From Desulfobacterales bacterium (GTDB lineage: Bacteria; Desulfobacterota; DSM-4660; Desulfatiglandales; Desulfatiglandaceae): 7,761 nucleotides of DNA. Under the pieces are notes generated by a model. The model was given only the letters and a program-made list of their open reading frames with translations. It made no database searches and was not told the DNA's origin. Shown here piece after piece: positions 1-5,251 of this stretch. Position 1 is the first letter of the stretch, and each line of letters opens with the position of its first letter. The DNA lies in the NCBI GenBank assembly GCA_022013615.1, contig JAKLQB010000075.1, positions 1 through 7,761 of the forward strand, in the 5' to 3' direction. The position numbers and the translations under genes were made by a program.

Positions 1-384
1 GATGTCTTTAATCATGGAAGGATGAAAAGGGATTTTACCTATATTGACGATATCGTAACCGGAGTCATAACGGTGCTCGACAAACCGCCACAAGGCGACT
101 CTGCGTGGAGTGGAAAAGACCCCGATCCATCAAGATCACGGGCACCATATCGGCTTTACAATATAGGAAACAACTCCCCGGTTGAGCTGATGGAATTTAT
201 TGAGGCCATTGAAAAGGCACTTGGCAGAAATGCGACAAAAATCTTTCTGCCCATGCAGCCGGGGGATGTGCCAGCCACCTGGGCAGACGTGGATGATCTG
301 GTGAAGGATTTCGGGTACGCACCCAGTATCACAATCCAGGAAGGTGTGGACAGGTTTGTCAAGTGGTATATGGATTTTTTTTGA
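1..384 (+). CDS. NAD-dependent nucleotide-sugar epimerase, C-terminal part (UDP-glucuronate 4-epimerase-like)
   Basis: The 5' end is cut by the window edge: frame 1 is open from base 1, and 127 residues remain of a family usually near 335. The visible part is the C-terminal substrate-binding half of an extended short-chain dehydrogenase/reductase. Recognisable blocks are VFNHGRMKRDFTYIDD at the start, APYRLYNIGNN in the middle, and LPMQPGDVPATWADVDDL followed by the GY.P and EGV..FV.WY ending. These are typical of the LspL/CapI/GAE group, which epimerises UDP-glucuronate to UDP-galacturonate in the cytoplasm for surface polysaccharide synthesis. The NAD-binding Rossmann motif and the YxxxK catalytic pair would lie upstream and are not visible. 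The ATG at 22 is internal to the conserved block, not the start. The exact substrate is inferred from sequence resemblance only. Confidence 0.88.
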   Translation, partial: DVFNHGRMKRDFTYIDDIVTGVITVLDKPPQGDSAWSGKDPDPSRSRAPYRLYNIGNNSPVELMEFIEAIEKALGRNATKIFLPMQPGDVPATWADVDDLVKDFGYAPSITIQEGVDRFVKWYMDFF

Positions 385-396
385 TGAGGGGTTGAT

Positions 397-1017
397 ATGA
401 AAGAAGAGAGGGTTTTTATCCAGGCTGGCGAAGTGAAAATAGAAGGCCTGGTGGATAATGCCCCTGGGGAAAAGGCCGTCATCGTCACACATCCTCATCC
501 CCTTTATGGGGGAGATATGAGTAACAACGTAGTTGAGGCTGTTGTGCAGGCTTACTACCAAAAGGGTTATACCACCTTCAGATTCAATTTCAGAGGTGTG
601 GGACAAAGTGAAGGAAATTACGATGAGGGGATCGGCGAACAGGAGGATGTGAGGGCGGGTCTTTCGTATCTCAATGGACTGGGAAAGTCTTCAATAGATC
701 TTGCGGGATATTCTTTTGGCGCGTGGGTTAATGCGATGGGGCTTAAGGCCTTTGACCATACGAAACGGATGATCATGGTATCGCCACCTGTAAACTTTAT
801 TGATTTTTCTTTCCTCGGTTACAACGCCAGGATCCAGTTGGTGATTGCCGGATCAGAAGATGATATTGCGCCCCCAGGGATGATCAAAGGAATGCTACAG
901 GACTGGAATCCTGAAGTTCATTTCAATATTATCCAGGGGGCTGATCATTTCTATGGGGGAAAGATCGATGAAATAAAGAAAATAATCCGGAATTTTTTAG
1001 ACGGTAAAGAGACTTAA
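397..1017 (+). CDS. Small alpha/beta hydrolase (YcjY/CocE-like serine hydrolase)
   Basis: A 206-residue single-domain alpha/beta hydrolase. The N-terminal HPHPLYGGDM block (residues 32-41) supplies the oxyanion region. NFRGVGQS (64-71) follows, then the nucleophile elbow GYSFG with Ser106 (104-108). The likely acid is Asp155 or Asp156 in GSEDDIAPP, and His184 in GADHFYGG completes the triad. Length and motifs match the small cytoplasmic hydrolases often annotated as dienelactone-hydrolase-like or YcjY-like. The substrate cannot be read from sequence; an ester or thioester is likely. There is no signal peptide. The start is supported by GAGGGG at 386-391, five bases upstream. It begins 12 bp after the epimerase stop, so the two are probably cotranscribed, although no shared function is evident. 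Confidence 0.9.
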   Translation: MKEERVFIQAGEVKIEGLVDNAPGEKAVIVTHPHPLYGGDMSNNVVEAVVQAYYQKGYTTFRFNFRGVGQSEGNYDEGIGEQEDVRAGLSYLNGLGKSSIDLAGYSFGAWVNAMGLKAFDHTKRMIMVSPPVNFIDFSFLGYNARIQLVIAGSEDDIAPPGMIKGMLQDWNPEVHFNIIQGADHFYGGKIDEIKKIIRNFLDGKET

Positions 1018-1117
1018 CGGCTCTGCATTAACATGGTCTAAAGGTTAAAATTAGAATTGTTGTTTTTCAAGAACCAGGTTTGTTTAACACCTCAATCCAT
1101 AATCAGATATTTCTTCC

Positions 1118-1149
1118 ATCACTCCACCACTCCATTACTCCATAATCTC
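1118..1149. repeat. Degenerate 8-bp tandem repeat in the convergent intergenic gap
   Basis: Three consecutive octamers, ATCACTCC, ACCACTCC and ATTACTCC, fill 1118-1141, and a decayed fourth (ATAATCTC) follows. All carry the core ACTCC with a varying 3-base leader. The array sits in the 199-bp gap (1018-1216) between the hydrolase stop and the converging rlmH stop. Otherwise that gap is AT-rich and shows no gene and no convincing Rho-independent terminator. The reverse complement (GGAGTGGT-type units) resembles the degenerate repeat at 7382-7418. Confidence 0.7.
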
Positions 1150-1216
1150 ATTGAAATTCAAATAAACCAAATCCTCTCTGGGGATAATCAAAGTCGGATC
1201 ATTTGGGCTCAGGTTG

Positions 1217-1687
1217 TTACTTATGGTACTTCTCATTGTTCAGGATGGTAAATGCGCGGTAGAGTTGTTCGAGGAGGAGAAGGCGGCTCATTTCATGGGT
1301 CAGGGTGAGTCGGGAGAGTGATAAGATTTCACGTGCCCTGTGTAAAACATCCTTTGAGAGCCCTAACGGACCGCCTATAACATAAGTTAACCTGTTGTGG
1401 GAAAAGGACAAATCATCAATCCGTGCAGCCAGTTCTTCAGAATCTAAATCCTTACCTGACCGGTCAAGGGCGATCAGGTAGTCCCTGGGAAGAAGCCTTT
1501 TCACGATGGAAGCTCCTTCCGCGGATAGGATCTCTTGTTGAGGCCTGCCTTTTTTGATCCTTGCAGGTTTTACTTCCACCCATTCAGTATGAGCGTATCT
1601 TCGGAGACGTTCCAGGTAAAAGGATTCACCCTCCTTTAAAAATGGTGACCGGGTGCGGTCAACAATGATGATTTTGAGTCTTAACAT
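1217..1687 (-). CDS. rlmH: 23S rRNA (pseudouridine1915-N3)-methyltransferase RlmH
   Basis: A 156-residue SPOUT-superfamily methyltransferase, full length for RlmH (about 155). In the family it methylates N3 of pseudouridine 1915 in helix 69 of 23S rRNA, using S-adenosylmethionine, as a homodimer on assembled 70S ribosomes. The trefoil-knot signatures are near the C-terminus: the SAM-binding loop YVIGGPLGLS, then LSLSRLTLTHEMSRLLLLEQLYRAF and the terminal NNEKYHK, which corresponds to the usual N..YH(K/R) end. The central LDRSGKDLDSEELA block is also typical. The start (ATG at 1687-1685) gives the standard N-terminus, but no clear Shine-Dalgarno precedes it. It lies 35 bp after the threonine synthase stop on the same strand, so cotranscription is likely. 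Confidence 0.95.
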   Translation of the reverse strand: MLRLKIIIVDRTRSPFLKEGESFYLERLRRYAHTEWVEVKPARIKKGRPQQEILSAEGASIVKRLLPRDYLIALDRSGKDLDSEELAARIDDLSFSHNRLTYVIGGPLGLSKDVLHRAREILSLSRLTLTHEMSRLLLLEQLYRAFTILNNEKYHK

Positions 1688-1722
1688 GAAAAAAGTGGTC
1701 AGGGACCCCGGCCGAATGCACT

Positions 1723-3225
1723 CTATTTTTTCTTCAGGCCTAAAATTTTGGCTATTTCCGCGGCCATTTCACGTAAAAAGTTTTGCAGGTCTTCCCCGGA
1801 TAGTGGTTTTCCCGTTGCGGGGTATTTTGTGAGATTTTCAGGTCGCAACTGAATAGGTGCATTTTTCAGCGCTGATTTGGGGTTGATATTAAACGCAGGA
1901 TCAAAAGAGTCATTAAAATACATGTCCTGAAAAACTGCGAACTTAAGCATATGGGCGGTTGAGTCAAGGACCCCAACCTCATCTGGCCGAATGTATCCGG
2001 CATCCAGTGCTTTTTGCAGACCGGCGAACGATTCTCCCCCTTGCGTACAGGCAATATTCCCATTCCTGTTGGCAATAATCATGGCATCCATGATCTCCTG
2101 TTCACTGACCTGGACTACAAAGATTTTATTGTTTTCGGCCGCGCGGTTGTATTCCTTAACCAGTTCAATTACCCGCGGCATGGAGACAGGGTTGCCTATC
2201 ATGGCTGCCTGGGCCACGCTCGGCCTGACATTAACAGGCACAAAACTCCGCTTTTCCGGGTTTTCTTCTAAATAGTATTTGTAAACAGGGTCAGCGTGTT
2301 CAGACTGTACACCTACTATCTTGGGCAGTTGATTTATGAGTCCGGCCCTAAAAAATTTGAGGAAGCCGCTCATAAGGGCAGTAATGTTACCGGCGTTGCC
2401 AATGGGCACCAGGATGACTTTGTCTCCCACTTCATAATCAAAATCCTGGGCGATTTCAAAAGAAAAGGATTCCTGCCCGAGTATGCGCCAGCTGTTCTTT
2501 GAGTTCAAAAGGGCCACGTGGTAATCCTCTGCGAGAGACTCCACCACTTTCATGCAGTCATCGAAGACCCCAGGCATTTCCAGGACCCGGGCTCCACTCC
2601 CCAGTGGCTGTGACAATTGCTGAGGCGTCACCTTTCCTTCAGGCAGAAGAACAGCCGATTTCAGAAAATCTCCCAGGTAAGATGCGTAAAGGGCGGCGGA
2701 AGCTGAGGTGTCTCCGGTAGAGGCGCAGATGGCCAGGAGATCGCCAATGTTTTCCTTTTTGGCAAGGTGGTTGATATAGCTGAGTGCACAGGCCATGCCC
2801 CTGTCTTTGAAGGATGCACTGGGATTAAGCCCATCATTTTTGAAATAGAAATTGAGGCCCACCTTTTCTTTAAGCCGGGCATTTGCTTCAACTAAGGGAG
2901 TGTGCCCCTCGCCAAGGCAGATAATTTGATCCAAAGGGATGACAGGAGCAATGAATTCATAATAGCGGAAAATGCCTTTTAGCGCCCTGTGATTTAGCAT
3001 CCTGCGGTAATCAAAGATTTTGCGCCACTTTTTCCCGCTTACATGATTTATATATTCCATATTCTTGGAATAGAGCAAGAGCACAGAACCGCAATCAGGG
3101 CAGGTATAAAGGAGTCGAGCGATATCAAATTCCTTTTTACAGTCGATGCATCTATAAATCATTTCTCCGCGCGGTTCAGGCAGTAAATAGGGACGTATAT
3201 CCGCGGGGAATTGATCGATTTTCAT
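1723..3225 (-). CDS. thrC: Threonine synthase with N-terminal zinc ribbon
   Basis: A 500-residue PLP fold-type II enzyme that converts O-phospho-L-homoserine and water to L-threonine and phosphate, the last step of threonine synthesis. An N-terminal zinc ribbon has Cys26-x2-Cys29 and Cys42-x2-Cys45. The catalytic domain shows GEGHTPL (105-111), the PLP Schiff-base lysine K140 in SASFKDRGM, ASTGDTSAS (168-176) and the PLP-phosphate loop PIGNAGN (274-280). C-terminal blocks such as ACTQGGES (392-399) and DSTAHMLKF (421-429) also fit threonine synthase. The start is set at the ATG at 3225-3223 because AGGAAGG (3240-3234) lies 8 bases upstream. An in-frame TTG at 3243 would add six residues but overlaps this ribosome-binding site. 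It lies 110 bp downstream of the selenoprotein gene and is followed by rlmH. Confidence 0.93.
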   Translation of the reverse strand: MKIDQFPADIRPYLLPEPRGEMIYRCIDCKKEFDIARLLYTCPDCGSVLLLYSKNMEYINHVSGKKWRKIFDYRRMLNHRALKGIFRYYEFIAPVIPLDQIICLGEGHTPLVEANARLKEKVGLNFYFKNDGLNPSASFKDRGMACALSYINHLAKKENIGDLLAICASTGDTSASAALYASYLGDFLKSAVLLPEGKVTPQQLSQPLGSGARVLEMPGVFDDCMKVVESLAEDYHVALLNSKNSWRILGQESFSFEIAQDFDYEVGDKVILVPIGNAGNITALMSGFLKFFRAGLINQLPKIVGVQSEHADPVYKYYLEENPEKRSFVPVNVRPSVAQAAMIGNPVSMPRVIELVKEYNRAAENNKIFVVQVSEQEIMDAMIIANRNGNIACTQGGESFAGLQKALDAGYIRPDEVGVLDSTAHMLKFAVFQDMYFNDSFDPAFNINPKSALKNAPIQLRPENLTKYPATGKPLSGEDLQNFLREMAAEIAKILGLKKK

Positions 3226-3233
3226 GTTTAATT

Positions 3234-3240
3234 CCTTCCT
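3234..3240 (-). promoter_or_regulatory. Shine-Dalgarno site that fixes the thrC start
   Basis: Read on the minus strand this is AGGAAGG, eight bases before the ATG at 3225. It rules out the upstream TTG at 3243 as the main start, since that codon would lie immediately 5' of this site and have its own first codons inside it. Confidence 0.85.
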
Positions 3241-3243
3241 CAA

Positions 3244-3264
3244 TCCCCCTTTTCAAAAGGGGGA
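3244..3264. repeat. Perfect 21-bp palindrome (10-bp arms, 1-bp centre)
   Basis: Arms TCCCCCTTTT and AAAAGGGGGA face each other across a single C at 3254, with no mismatch. It lies four bases upstream of the thrC ribosome-binding site, in the gap after the selenoprotein gene. C5T4/A4G5 palindromes of this look are, from memory, scattered intergenic repeats in many Desulfobacterota genomes, so a dispersed repeat remnant is the first guess. In RNA the innermost pairs must open to form a loop. It could then act as a weak hairpin between the two genes, but no T-tract follows on the minus strand, so it is not called a terminator. Confidence 0.75.
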
Positions 3265-3316
3265 AGAAGTCTGAATGCCTGGGTTTATTGAGTTGTTACG
3301 AAAAAATCAGTAGGCT

Positions 3317-3333
3317 GCTCATGCACCATGAGC
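3317..3333 (-). promoter_or_regulatory. Candidate bacterial SECIS hairpin for the C-terminal Sec codon (U69)
   Basis: In the minus-strand transcript a perfect 7-bp stem, GCUCAUG/CAUGAGC, encloses GUG. If the closing G-C pair opens, the loop is GGUGC. Counting from the UGA at 3347-3345, the stem starts at nt 12 and the GGU occupies nt 18-20, against about nt 19-21 for the apical GU-containing loop of E. coli fdhF. The hairpin lies entirely beyond the stop codon at 3338-3336, as expected when Sec is the third residue from the end. A run of six U starts 11 nt after the stem, so a secondary terminator role is possible but the spacing is poor. Confidence 0.7.
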
Positions 3334-3335
3334 TG

Positions 3336-3551
3336 TCAGACCCCTCATGTCCCGCCGTACCCAATGGTGACCTTTTTACCCTCAACTATAACAGGTACTT
3401 TTCGGACGCCACCGGAGTGAGTCAGCATCTCCTGGAGTTTGTCGCTTTCTTTTTTTACGTCCACGTATTGTGCGTCTTTCCCGTAAGCCGACCTGGCATC
3501 TTGTGTATGAGGTCAGCCGCCTTTGCCATAAATGATAACTTTTTTTGTCAT
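3336..3551 (-). CDS. Glutaredoxin-like selenoprotein with two in-frame TGA (Sec) codons, Uxx-star type
   Basis: Read from the ATG at 3551-3549 with two TGA codons as selenocysteine, this gives 71 residues ending at the TGA at 3338-3336. The N-terminus MTKKVIIYGKGG leads into U13-Pro-His-Thr (TGA at 3515-3513), where glutaredoxins have Cys-Pro-Tyr-Cys/Thr. The middle, including VRKVPVIVEG (residues 49-58) with the cis-proline-type VP, and IGYGG (63-67), keeps the thioredoxin-fold strand and GG motif. The second TGA (3347-3345) is residue 69, followed by Gly-Val and stop. This Sec-x-x-stop end matches, from memory, the family named Uxx-star (seleno)protein. Each TGA has a SECIS-like hairpin at the right distance. 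AGAGAGG at 3566-3560 lies 8 bases before the start. The reading frame has no other stop or frameshift, which argues against a pseudogene. A thiol/selenol redox role is likely; the partner is unknown. Confidence 0.88.
3485..3500 (-). promoter_or_regulatory. Candidate bacterial SECIS hairpin for the first Sec codon (U13)
   Basis: Counting in the mRNA from the UGA at 3515-3513, a GCC/GGC stem (nt 16-18 with 24-26) closes the five-base loop AGGUC (nt 19-23). A bulged U at nt 15 is followed outward by an A-U pair and a G-U pair. In E. coli fdhF the bulged U at nt 15 and the AGGUCU loop starting at nt 18 sit almost identically, and these are the elements SelB recognises. The match in loop sequence, bulge and spacing is the strongest sequence evidence that this TGA is read as selenocysteine. 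The lower stem is weak, and no folding program was run. Confidence 0.75.
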
Positions 3552-3559
3552 AAAATGAA

Positions 3560-3566
3560 CCTCTCT
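3560..3566 (-). promoter_or_regulatory. Shine-Dalgarno site of the selenoprotein gene
   Basis: AGAGAGG on the minus strand, eight bases from the ATG at 3551. It shows that the TGA-interrupted frame has a working translation start and sets where the protein begins. Confidence 0.8.
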
Positions 3567-3630
3567 ACTATCATTTTGAGTTATATCATGCACCCTAATC
3601 AGCTATAATGGACCATGTAAGTATAAATTC

Positions 3631-3660
3631 TTCCCAAATATGACTTTTTTGTGATATACT
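3631..3660 (+). promoter_or_regulatory. Candidate sigma-70 promoter for the yihY-mla block
   Basis: TTCCCA (4/6 match to TTGACA) at 3631-3636, an 18-base spacer, then TATACT at 3655-3660 preceded by TG one base upstream, an extended -10 form. Transcription would start near 3667, leaving a leader of about 220 bases before the chosen yihY start. The -35 is weak. A perfect TATAAT at 3604-3609 on the same strand lacks a recognisable -35. Confidence 0.45.
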
Positions 3661-3744
3661 TAAAAATTGAGTAATGTCAGTTGATCGTTGTAATTTGTCC
3701 GTTGAAGTAAGAGGGAAAAGTAAGGGCTAACTTAACTTTGTTGC

Positions 3745-3773
3745 ATTATATGGTTTTTTTTGATCTATTGCAA
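3745..3773 (-). promoter_or_regulatory. Candidate sigma-70 promoter for the selenoprotein-thrC-rlmH block
   Basis: On the minus strand, TTGCAA (3773-3768, 4/6) and a perfect TATAAT (3750-3745) are separated by exactly 17 bases. The predicted start near 3738 gives an untranslated leader of about 190 bases before the selenoprotein ATG. This is the best promoter-like match seen in the gap. It faces the plus-strand candidate at 3631-3660, so the two transcripts would overlap by about 70 bases if both are used. Confidence 0.55.
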
Positions 3774-3885
3774 CCCTGCCGGTTAGTGACTAATTTTTTA
3801 CAATTCCTAAATTGGTTCCCCGATGAAGCAGGATTTCCGCTTAGTTCCAACCAGATTGGCCGGGTTAGGAATAGAGTATAGTACC

Positions 3886-5208
3886 ATGAATATTTCCAAG
3901 GTTATTGAATTTCTGAAGAACGATGTCTGGAGAATCCAGGCAAAAAACCTCTCGCGCTCAAAAGCTTTTTTGATCAAGCAGTTGAGGATCCTTGTCCTGT
4001 CCCTGCGGGGAGTCTCGGAAGACAACTGCCACCTAAGGGCGTCGGCCTTAACCGTCTATTCCTTGCTTTCAGTGGTGCCTGTCTTTGCATTGCTTTTTGG
4101 CATTGCCAAAGGCTTTGGTTTTGAAAAAACTCTTGAAAAAGAACTTTTCGCAAGGCTGGAGGGGAATGAGGAAGTGGTCACCAGAATTGTTGATTTTTCT
4201 CGTGCCCTGTTAGAAAACACCAGAGGTGGGGTGATGGCGGGCATTGGCATTATCCTTCTTTTTTGGTCCATTATCAAGGTGTTAGGGCATATTGAAAGTT
4301 CATTCAACGATCTCTGGGGGGTCAAAAAAGGAAGATCCTTTGGGAGAAAGATTACAGATTATCTTTCAATTATGCTTATCTGCCCTGTTCTTTTTATCAT
4401 GTCCAGCACCATCACTGTACTTATATCCGGCCAGGTTGAAGTATTTGTTCAAAAAATTACCATCCTGGGTGTTGTGGCCCCAGCTATATTTTTTATGCTT
4501 AAGTTGCTGCCCTATTTTGCAATATGGGTTCTTTTTACATTTATGTATATTTACATGCCCAATACCAAGGTCAATTTCATGTCTGCTGCACTGGCTGGAC
4601 TCATCGCCGGGGCTATGTTTCAAATCTTCCAATTGATCTACATCAACCTGCAGATTGGGGTTACCAGGTACAATGCAATTTACGGAAGTTTCGCAGCACT
4701 TCCCCTTTTTTTGATATGGCTGCAATATAGCTGGCTCATCGTGCTCTTTGGTGCAGAGATATCCTTTGCGCATCAGAACGTGGATACCTTCGAATTTGAG
4801 CCGGATTGTTTGAGGGTAAGCAGTTCTTTTAAAAGGTTGTTGGCCTTGAGGGTTGTCCATTTGTTGGTGAAGAATTTTTCCGGTTTAGAAAAGCCCTGGG
4901 ATGAGACCCGGATTTCCCAAAAACTGGAGATTCCTATTCGCCTTGTTCGTCTGATATTGTATGAATTGGTTGAATCAGGCATTGTTTCAGAGATCAAGGT
5001 GGATGGGGATAAGGCTGTGGCCTACCAGCCTGCAATTAGCACAGATATTATGACTATTAAATATATAATAGACACCCTGGAAGTTCATGGAAGCGATAGT
5101 ATACCCGTTGCCAGGTCTGAAGAACTGGGAAAACTTTCTGAATGCTTAAAGAGCTTCAGCGTGCTTATTGAAAGCTCGCCTGCGAATATGCGGCTGAAAG
5201 ACATTTAG
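3886..5208 (+). CDS. YihY/UPF0761 family inner-membrane protein with C-terminal winged-helix-like extension
   Basis: A 440-residue polytopic membrane protein of the YihY (BrkB-like, formerly 'ribonuclease BN') family. The family signature spans RASALTVYSLLSVVP (51-65), FWSIIKVLGHIESSFNDLWGV (127-146), and YNAIYGSFAALPLFLIWL (262-279) with the GAEISFA ending (289-295). Hydrophobic segments lie near 54-78, 115-135, 159-181, 193-224, 232-254 and 269-294, consistent with six transmembrane helices. About 145 further residues form a soluble tail whose DETRISQKLEIP...LILYELVESGIVS pattern (339-368) resembles a winged helix. The biochemical activity is unknown; the RNase assignment has been withdrawn for this family. 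The start at 3886 was chosen because the family begins near MNISKVIEFLKND and a GAG lies nine bases upstream. The ATG at 3823 has no Shine-Dalgarno. It precedes mlaE by 43 bp. Confidence 0.9.
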   Translation: MNISKVIEFLKNDVWRIQAKNLSRSKAFLIKQLRILVLSLRGVSEDNCHLRASALTVYSLLSVVPVFALLFGIAKGFGFEKTLEKELFARLEGNEEVVTRIVDFSRALLENTRGGVMAGIGIILLFWSIIKVLGHIESSFNDLWGVKKGRSFGRKITDYLSIMLICPVLFIMSSTITVLISGQVEVFVQKITILGVVAPAIFFMLKLLPYFAIWVLFTFMYIYMPNTKVNFMSAALAGLIAGAMFQIFQLIYINLQIGVTRYNAIYGSFAALPLFLIWLQYSWLIVLFGAEISFAHQNVDTFEFEPDCLRVSSSFKRLLALRVVHLLVKNFSGLEKPWDETRISQKLEIPIRLVRLILYELVESGIVSEIKVDGDKAVAYQPAISTDIMTIKYIIDTLEVHGSDSIPVARSEELGKLSECLKSFSVLIESSPANMRLKDI

Positions 5209-5251
5209 TTTGAATTTGACATCATCATCCAGATTTGAAAGACTTGCGCCC

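Larger units (their letters stand above)
3552..3885. other. Divergent intergenic region between the selenoprotein gene and yihY
   Basis: About 330 AT-rich bases with no convincing gene on either strand. It holds the selenoprotein ribosome-binding site at 3560-3566, a plus-strand promoter candidate at 3631-3660 and a minus-strand promoter candidate at 3745-3773. The last 63 bases (3823-3885) are open in the yihY frame and could add 21 residues to YihY if translation began at 3823, but that start lacks a Shine-Dalgarno sequence. No strong hairpin followed by a T-tract was seen. Confidence 0.7.

Noticed and set aside
136..606. 156-residue minus-strand open frame
   Set aside because: It runs across the ends of two well-supported plus-strand genes and shows no family motif.
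1057..1251. 64-residue plus-strand open frame in the convergent gap
   Set aside because: It is largely the translation of the octamer repeat and AT-rich spacer, overlaps the rlmH end, and lacks a Shine-Dalgarno sequence.
1691..1707. Terminator between thrC and rlmH (GGTC/GACC stem followed by T6 on the minus strand)
   Set aside because: The stem is only 4 bp, too weak for a Rho-independent terminator, and the T-tract runs into the rlmH start.
3336..3551. The selenoprotein locus as a decayed glutaredoxin pseudogene
   Set aside because: Both interruptions are TGA only, each is at a redox position and is followed by a SECIS-like hairpin. There is no frameshift or missing segment, and a good ribosome-binding site is kept.
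3288..3608. 106-residue plus-strand open frame over the selenoprotein locus
   Set aside because: It is antisense to the TGA-containing gene, rich in Phe, Cys and Ser as expected of a shadow, has no Shine-Dalgarno and no recognisable family pattern. The minus-strand frame explains the conservation-like structure.
3783..3798. TTAGT-G-ACTAA palindrome followed by T6 before yihY
   Set aside because: A one-base centre and AT-rich 5-bp arms cannot form a stable RNA hairpin, so it was not called a terminator.
3823..3885. YihY start at the ATG at 3823
   Set aside because: There is no Shine-Dalgarno upstream, and the 21 extra residues do not resemble the family N-terminus, which matches from the ATG at 3886. 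It remains possible.
4366..4860. 164-residue minus-strand open frame
   Set aside because: It lies wholly inside yihY on the opposite strand, and its composition reflects the complement of membrane-helix codons.
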